Part shown: positions 6,180 to 10,336 of the stretch, in pieces
How positions within the stretch are numbered: the stretch's first letter is position 1
How the letters are laid out: every line of letters begins with the position of its first letter
Source of the DNA: an uncultured Pelagibacteraceae bacterium
Lineage (GTDB): Bacteria; Pseudomonadota; Alphaproteobacteria; Pelagibacterales; Pelagibacteraceae
Reading direction: 5' to 3'
Assembly (NCBI GenBank): GCA_902533955.1
Contig: CACANV010000022.1
Coordinates: forward strand, 1-10,336
Length of the DNA stretch: 10,336 bases
Notes under the pieces: generated by a model
What the model saw: only the letters and a program-made list of their open reading frames with translations
The model's database searches: none
Told to the model about the DNA's origin: nothing
Program-made: the position numbers and the translations under genes

Positions 6180-8180
6180 ATGAAATATAAATTTATTTAT
6201 TTAGGTTTAATCTCATTAATATTAATTATTTTAAAATTAATTAATCCTACTCTAATTCAAAAAATTTCTTTTATAAATTATGACTTTTATCAAAAAATTT
6301 TTGTTAGAGGGGATGTTAAAAATATAACTATTGTAGATATAGACGAAAAGAGTATTGCAAAAATTGGACAATTTCCTTGGAGAAGAGATATTTATTCCAA
6401 AATACTTTCTAATTTAAATATTCATAACCCAGCAGCAATTGCATTTGATATGGTTTTTAGCGAAAAGGATAGGCAAAACCCACAAGATTTACTTTTGCAA
6501 TTGCAAAAAGAAAATGATCAATTTGAAAATGTTAAAGTATTAAATACAAACAAAATATTTAATAAAAGTTTAGAAAATTCAAAGTCTATTTTAGCAATTA
6601 TTGGTGAGACTAAAGATAGTTTGGTTGAAAATAACTCAAAACCAAAACTTACAATAATTACCAAAGGCGAAGATCCAAGAAATTATCTTTATAAATTTAA
6701 AAATAAAATTACTTCCTTAGAAGATATTAATAATTCAGCTTCAGGAATAGGCTCTATCTCACTTATACCAAGCATTGACGGAATTATTAGATCAGTTCCA
6801 GTTTTATTAAATATAGATGATAAAGTTTGGCCCTCATTAAGTTTGGAGTCAGTTAGAGTATCTAACAACCAAAAAAATTTGTTAATTCAGACAGATGATG
6901 CAGGAATTAAGGTCATTAAAACCAGAAAAAATATAATTCCTGCAGATAAAAATGCAATAATGAATATTAAATTTAAAAATTTCGCAAAGGAAAATTATAT
7001 TTCCGCAGTTGATATTATTGATAATAATTTTGATAAAAAAAGAATTGAAAATAATATTATTTTAATAGGATCTTCAGCCCAGGCTCTTTTTGATATTGTA
7101 AAAATAGCAAATGGCAAGGTTGTACCAGGTGTTGAGGTACACGCTCATACAATAGATAATATTTTAAATAGTGACACAATTATTAAAGGTGTAAATACAT
7201 TAATTATCGAAAATATTATTTTATTATTAGCTTTGATTTTTCTTATTTTAGTACCAATAAAAATAAAACCAAAGTTTAGTATAATTTTTTTTGTTGGATA
7301 TTTTTTATTAATAAATTTAATAAGTATAATATTTTTTCAATATAATTATTATATAGATTCATTATTCAATACTATCTGTGGAACTATTATTTTTATGACT
7401 TCTCTATATTTTAGATATTTAGATGAAAATATTCTTGCTGTAGAAAATGAAAAAAAGCAGCTTTTACTAAAAAAAGAAAGAGAAATAGCTGGCGAAGTTC
7501 AAAAAAAATTATTTCCTAACAACAAAGAAATTGAAAAATATATTTATGCTAGGAATACTCCTGCAAAAGATGTTTCAGGAGATTATTATGATTATTATAA
7601 AGTTAATGATAATGAAATTTTTTTTATTCTTGGAGATGTTACTGGTAAAGGAATAAAAGCTGGAATTTTAATGGCAAATGCAGCTGCAGTTTTTAGATCT
7701 TTAACTAAAATGAATTCATCTGTTTCTAAAACAGCTTTATTCATTAATAATCAAGTTAAGGACTCTTCATATCAAGCAATGTTCATAACGGCAATTTTAG
7801 GCAAAATTGATATTGAGAAAAAAGAAATGGAATTTGTAAATATGGGACATGAACCAATGATGGTATTAGATGAAAATTTTAATTTCAATTATGTCAAATC
7901 TACTTTGCCGCCGATGGGATTAATGCAAGCAAAAGCTGAATCTTTTTTTAAAACAAGCACTATGAATATTAAAGACAAAACAATTTTAATTTATACTGAT
8001 GGTGTAACAGAAGGTTACGTCGATAAAGACAAGGAACTAACAGTGCCAGGACTTGAAAATGAAATTAAGTCTTTAAATTCTAGAAATCCAAAAATTTTAA
8101 TAGATCATGTAACAAGCTTACTCTCAAAAAATAATATAAATTTAAGAGACGATATAACATGTTTAGGTATTTCAGTTTGA
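6180..8180 (+). CDS. CHASE2-sensor membrane PP2C/SpoIIE-type phosphatase
   Basis: This 666-residue protein has the standard CHASE2 receptor layout. A membrane segment (about 5-23) is followed by a periplasmic CHASE2 domain (about 32-335), with VDIDEKSIAKIGQFPWRRDIY (start at 52), AAIAFDMVFSE, GSISLIPSIDGIIRSVPVL, IILIGSSA and VPGVEVHAHTIDNIL. Three membrane segments follow (about 340-360, 366-386, 394-412), then a charged coiled-coil linker (about 415-448). The cytoplasmic SpoIIE/PPM phosphatase (about 450-666) has intact metal motifs SGDYYD (D468), GDVTGKGIKAGILMA (D486), YTDGVTEG (D607) and RDDITCL (D657/D658). CHASE2 domains are usually fused to cyclases, kinases or GGDEF domains. Here the output is phosphatase, presumably acting on an anti-sigma antagonist (inference). 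It starts 4 bases after the autotransporter stop, so they are very likely co-transcribed and the sensor may monitor envelope state. Confidence 0.92.
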   Translation: MKYKFIYLGLISLILIILKLINPTLIQKISFINYDFYQKIFVRGDVKNITIVDIDEKSIAKIGQFPWRRDIYSKILSNLNIHNPAAIAFDMVFSEKDRQNPQDLLLQLQKENDQFENVKVLNTNKIFNKSLENSKSILAIIGETKDSLVENNSKPKLTIITKGEDPRNYLYKFKNKITSLEDINNSASGIGSISLIPSIDGIIRSVPVLLNIDDKVWPSLSLESVRVSNNQKNLLIQTDDAGIKVIKTRKNIIPADKNAIMNIKFKNFAKENYISAVDIIDNNFDKKRIENNIILIGSSAQALFDIVKIANGKVVPGVEVHAHTIDNILNSDTIIKGVNTLIIENIILLLALIFLILVPIKIKPKFSIIFFVGYFLLINLISIIFFQYNYYIDSLFNTICGTIIFMTSLYFRYLDENILAVENEKKQLLLKKEREIAGEVQKKLFPNNKEIEKYIYARNTPAKDVSGDYYDYYKVNDNEIFFILGDVTGKGIKAGILMANAAAVFRSLTKMNSSVSKTALFINNQVKDSSYQAMFITAILGKIDIEKKEMEFVNMGHEPMMVLDENFNFNYVKSTLPPMGLMQAKAESFFKTSTMNIKDKTILIYTDGVTEGYVDKDKELTVPGLENEIKSLNSRNPKILIDHVTSLLSKNNINLRDDITCLGISV

Positions 8181-8315
8181 TAGTAAGTAGATACGCTTTT
8201 ATTGATAATTTATCGATAGTTCTTTATCAACAATTATATATATTAATCAGTATAATTATATTAATTCGTTCAGAAAATTTAAAAATTTTCAGAAGTAGTT
8301 TTTAGTGGGAAAATA
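8181..8315. promoter_or_regulatory. Intergenic region with inverted repeats and a probable promoter for the TPR/beta-barrel gene
   Basis: This gap separates two same-strand gene units. It holds TTGATAA (8202-8208) and TTATCAA (8224-8230), 7-base arms 15 bases apart, with a smaller GATAA-T-TTATC element (8204-8214) overlapping the left arm. Just downstream, TCAACA (8227-8232), an 18-base spacer and a perfect TATAAT (8251-8256) form a plausible sigma-70-type promoter. The right arm of the repeat overlaps the -35 box, which would suit an operator. GAAAATTT (8273-8280) and AAATTTTC (8283-8290) form a second inverted repeat in the expected 5' leader. GGGA at 8308-8311 is a weak ribosome binding site before the ATG at 8316. 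Confidence 0.4.
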
Positions 8316-9632
8316 ATGAGGAAAATTATATTGGTTATAATTAGTTTATTTTATATAACAAATGTCTTTGGGGCAATAATTTCTTATAAAGAAATATTAG
8401 ACAATCCTACAGATCTTGAATTGAATTTAAATTACGCAAAACAACAGGAAAGTTCTGGAAATCTTAAATTAACTATTGCTACTCTTGAAAGGTTAAGCAT
8501 GCTTTATCCTGAAAGTTTAGAGATCAAATTATATTTGTTATCAATTTTAGTTAAAATGGACTCAGCTGTTAAAGTTGATCTAATGGTTAGAACAATGATG
8601 GATGATCCTAACACGCCAAATGAAACAAAAGAAGTAATAGCAAAACTATTGGCTGATACTGTTAAAGAGAAAAAAGAAAGCAAATGGTTTGCTTATTTAG
8701 ATTTAAAATATTCTCTAACTGAAGAAGACAATATAAGTGGCGTGACAAAAACTAGACAATTATTACAAGAGGGAAATAAGATCCCATATCCAGAAGTTGA
8801 TGGAACATTAATTGTTGAAAAAGACAAAACCCATACTAGAGCAAGCGCACTAACTATTGGTAAAAATATTGATGATAGTTCGTCATTTTTTTTTAATTTG
8901 GGCATAGATATAAATACAATAGAAAAAAAAGTGAAAGGTGACAGTGATGTTATTTCATCTTCGTTGAGTTATTTTAAGGTATTAGGCGATCATTACATTT
9001 CACCATATGTTTATTGGAATAAACCAAATTATAGAAGACAAGAAGATTATCAAACATTAGGAGCTGGAATAAACAATACATTTATTCTTAACGAAAAAAA
9101 CAATTTCAATTATAGCGTTGGATATTCCAATACTCACTACAAAGATAATATAACTTTTGATACAGCTAATGATAATAATAATAGTGTTTATTCTAGTTTC
9201 ATCAGACATAATTTTAATTTTACAAATAAAATTCAGTTTGGAACAAAACTAATTTTAAACAGAAGCGAGTATATAAAAGAGTTTGATAGCTATGACACAA
9301 AAGGCATTACTCTTTTATATTCACAAATATTGCCAATTGGAACTTTCAAATTAAGAAGCACATACCTTGAAAATGATTATGACAAAATAGAATCTTTTGT
9401 CAGCTCATCAATAATAAGAAACGATGAAAGTCTAGTTACAGTGCTTTCTTTGGATGGCCAACTAAATAAAATACTACCTTTTACTAAGAAATCTAAAGTT
9501 GACAATAGTATATTTTATACTTTAAATCTTAAACGGTCTGATGTAAGTTCCAATATATTAAACAATGATATTGAAAGAAATTATATCACTGTAGGTTTAA
9601 CAAAAAGAATTAATTTAAATGGACTATTTTAA
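8316..9632 (+). CDS. TPR plus outer-membrane beta-barrel protein, Slam/DUF560-like
   Basis: This 438-residue protein has a signal peptide (1-19, cleavage near VFGA). Residues about 28-118 are helical with TPR character: NLNYAKQQESSGNLKLTIAT then LERLSMLYPES, a classic helix pair. Residues about 124-438 alternate polar and hydrophobic residues in strands rich in Tyr, Asn and Ser, ending RNYITVGLTKRINLNGLF with a terminal Phe, the outer-membrane beta-signal recognised by BAM. An N-terminal TPR region plus a C-terminal barrel of about 310 residues is the layout of surface lipoprotein assembly modifiers (Slam). I make that assignment from architecture, not from a diagnostic motif; a porin-like barrel with a TPR plug is the alternative. 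Its last 14 bases overlap the FecR-domain gene, so the two are probably translationally coupled, and that FecR-domain protein could be its partner or cargo (inference). Confidence 0.75.
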   Translation: MRKIILVIISLFYITNVFGAIISYKEILDNPTDLELNLNYAKQQESSGNLKLTIATLERLSMLYPESLEIKLYLLSILVKMDSAVKVDLMVRTMMDDPNTPNETKEVIAKLLADTVKEKKESKWFAYLDLKYSLTEEDNISGVTKTRQLLQEGNKIPYPEVDGTLIVEKDKTHTRASALTIGKNIDDSSSFFFNLGIDINTIEKKVKGDSDVISSSLSYFKVLGDHYISPYVYWNKPNYRRQEDYQTLGAGINNTFILNEKNNFNYSVGYSNTHYKDNITFDTANDNNNSVYSSFIRHNFNFTNKIQFGTKLILNRSEYIKEFDSYDTKGITLLYSQILPIGTFKLRSTYLENDYDKIESFVSSSIIRNDESLVTVLSLDGQLNKILPFTKKSKVDNSIFYTLNLKRSDVSSNILNNDIERNYITVGLTKRINLNGLF

Positions 9633-10197
9633 AAAGCTTGTTTTTTTATTCATATTTTTTATAGGAGCAAATACTGTAAATGCTAGCACTTCTGAATTTA
9701 TAGGAGTAATAGGAGCGGCTATTGGAAATATTAAAAATCAAAATAATGAAAAACTAATTAATGGTTCAAAAATATTTTACGGAGACACAATAATTTCAGA
9801 GGCACAATCGAATGCTCAAATATTATTTTTAGATCAGACAGTATTAACACTTGGTGAAGATACAGAGTTAACAATTGATGAATTTATATATGATCCATCA
9901 AACCATGAAGGCTCTTTTGTTTCAAACGTTAAGTCTGGAACAGTAAAATTTATAACAGGTCAAATTAGTAATAAAAATCCTGATAACTTAGAAGTTAAAA
10001 TTCCATCAGGCACTCTAGGAGCTCGTGGTACAGAATTTGTTGTGCTATCAGAATCTGACAATAAGAGCACTGTAGTTTTACTGGGGCCAGGACCTGAAAA
10101 TAGTTTAGGAATGATCCCTGGAAATTTAATACTTTCAGATGGAATAACTTCTATAAATATTACTACCCCGGGATATGAAGCAATGGTAACAAATTAA
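9619..10197 (+). CDS. Small secreted FecR-domain protein
   Basis: This 192-residue protein has a signal peptide (1-22, cleavage after NTVNA) and no lipobox cysteine, so it is probably soluble in the periplasm or exported further. Residues about 27-165 are a FecR-type domain: GDTIISEAQSNAQILFLDQ (55-73), LTIDEFIYDP (84-93), VKSGTVKFITGQI (104-116) and IPSGTLGARGTEF (128-140). It matches the visible FecR part of the protein at 2-1342 nearly end to end (IYDP, SGLISKKNPD versus TGQISNKNPD, GPG..N.LG), so the two are paralogues, but this one lacks the lysine-rich tail. The classic FecR relays siderophore signals to an ECF sigma factor through an inner-membrane segment; this protein lacks that topology, so a FecR-like regulatory role is not shown. 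The ATG overlaps the upstream stop region by 14 bases. Confidence 0.88.
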   Translation: MDYFKKLVFLFIFFIGANTVNASTSEFIGVIGAAIGNIKNQNNEKLINGSKIFYGDTIISEAQSNAQILFLDQTVLTLGEDTELTIDEFIYDPSNHEGSFVSNVKSGTVKFITGQISNKNPDNLEVKIPSGTLGARGTEFVVLSESDNKSTVVLLGPGPENSLGMIPGNLILSDGITSINITTPGYEAMVTN

Positions 10198-10198
10198 A

Positions 10199-10336
10199 AT
10201 GAAAAAAATATTATTTATAATTAAAACCACTTTTATAGTTTTACTTTTTAACTCTTATGTTTTTGCAGGAGTTTCGACCCCTACACCTTCAACTGCACTT
10301 AATAAAATTGCAAGTTCAATGAGTCATTCTGCAAAA
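10199..10336 (+). CDS. Truncated gene for an exported protein (3' end outside window)
   Basis: The ATG at 10199 follows the FecR-domain stop by one base, and the frame stays open to the right edge, giving 46 residues. They begin with a clear signal peptide (MKKILFIIKTTFIVLLFNSY, then VFAG with likely cleavage near residue 23), followed by a Ser/Thr/Pro-rich stretch and the start of a possible helix (ALNKIASSM). There is too little to assign a family. The spacing makes it a member of the same transcript as the two preceding genes, so another envelope protein is expected. Confidence 0.75.
   Translation, partial: MKKILFIIKTTFIVLLFNSYVFAGVSTPTPSTALNKIASSMSHSAK

Noticed and set aside
2820..8180. 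A type IV pilus or type II secretion operon
   Set aside because: Only the peptidase is present; no pilin leader, assembly ATPase, platform protein or secretin is visible.
8693..8905. Minus-strand open frame of 70 codons inside the TPR/barrel gene
   Set aside because: It is antisense to a supported gene, with no recognisable motif.
9619..10197. Classic FecR iron-siderophore signalling protein with FecI/FecA
   Set aside because: There is no ECF sigma factor or TonB-dependent receptor nearby, and the protein has a cleavable signal peptide instead of a cytoplasmic anti-sigma segment.

Overview
The window is strongly AT-rich, gene-dense DNA with very short intergenic gaps. It looks like a streamlined marine alphaproteobacterium (Pelagibacterales/SAR11 or a similar low-GC lineage). 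That assignment is inference, from base composition, compact layout, and the close fit of two proteins to a FecR-domain family (LLFLDQ..LTIG..., DEF.YDP, GTLG.RGTEF signatures) that I know mainly from alphaproteobacteria. It contains six complete genes and one gene cut at each edge. I see no tRNA, rRNA, transposase, integrase or CRISPR array.

Layout. (1) 2-1342 (+): the 3' part of a FecR-domain gene ending in a very long, repetitive lysine/proline tail. (2) 1358-2650 (-): a cytoplasmic GAF + PP2C/SpoIIE serine phosphatase, convergent with the first gene. (3) 2820-8180 (+): a tight three-gene unit made of a prepilin peptidase (start overlaps as ATGA with the next gene), an autotransporter with a beta-propeller-like passenger and an Ig-like domain, and, 4 bases later, a membrane CHASE2 + PP2C/SpoIIE phosphatase. 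(4) After a 135-base gap with inverted repeats and a TATAAT box, 8316 to the right edge (+): a TPR + outer-membrane beta-barrel protein resembling Slam/DUF560, overlapping by 14 bases a small secreted FecR-domain protein, followed one base later by a truncated gene for a signal-peptide protein.

How the parts may work together. Almost every product is either in the envelope (two FecR-domain proteins, an autotransporter, a second beta-barrel, a membrane prepilin peptidase) or is a SpoIIE-type phosphatase of the kind that drives anti-sigma/anti-anti-sigma partner switching. One phosphatase has a periplasmic CHASE2 sensor and the other a cytosolic GAF sensor. My inference is an envelope-sensing locus: periplasmic FecR-like proteins and outer-membrane proteins outside, CHASE2 reading the periplasm, and paired phosphatases passing the state to a partner-switch regulator encoded elsewhere. 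No anti-sigma kinase, STAS antagonist, sigma factor or pilin is visible here, so the circuit is incomplete in this window.

The points most worth attention are the FecR-domain protein with a histone-H1-like basic tail, the beta-propeller/Ig/autotransporter architecture coupled to a prepilin peptidase, the two phosphatases with different sensors, and the FecR paralogues at both ends.
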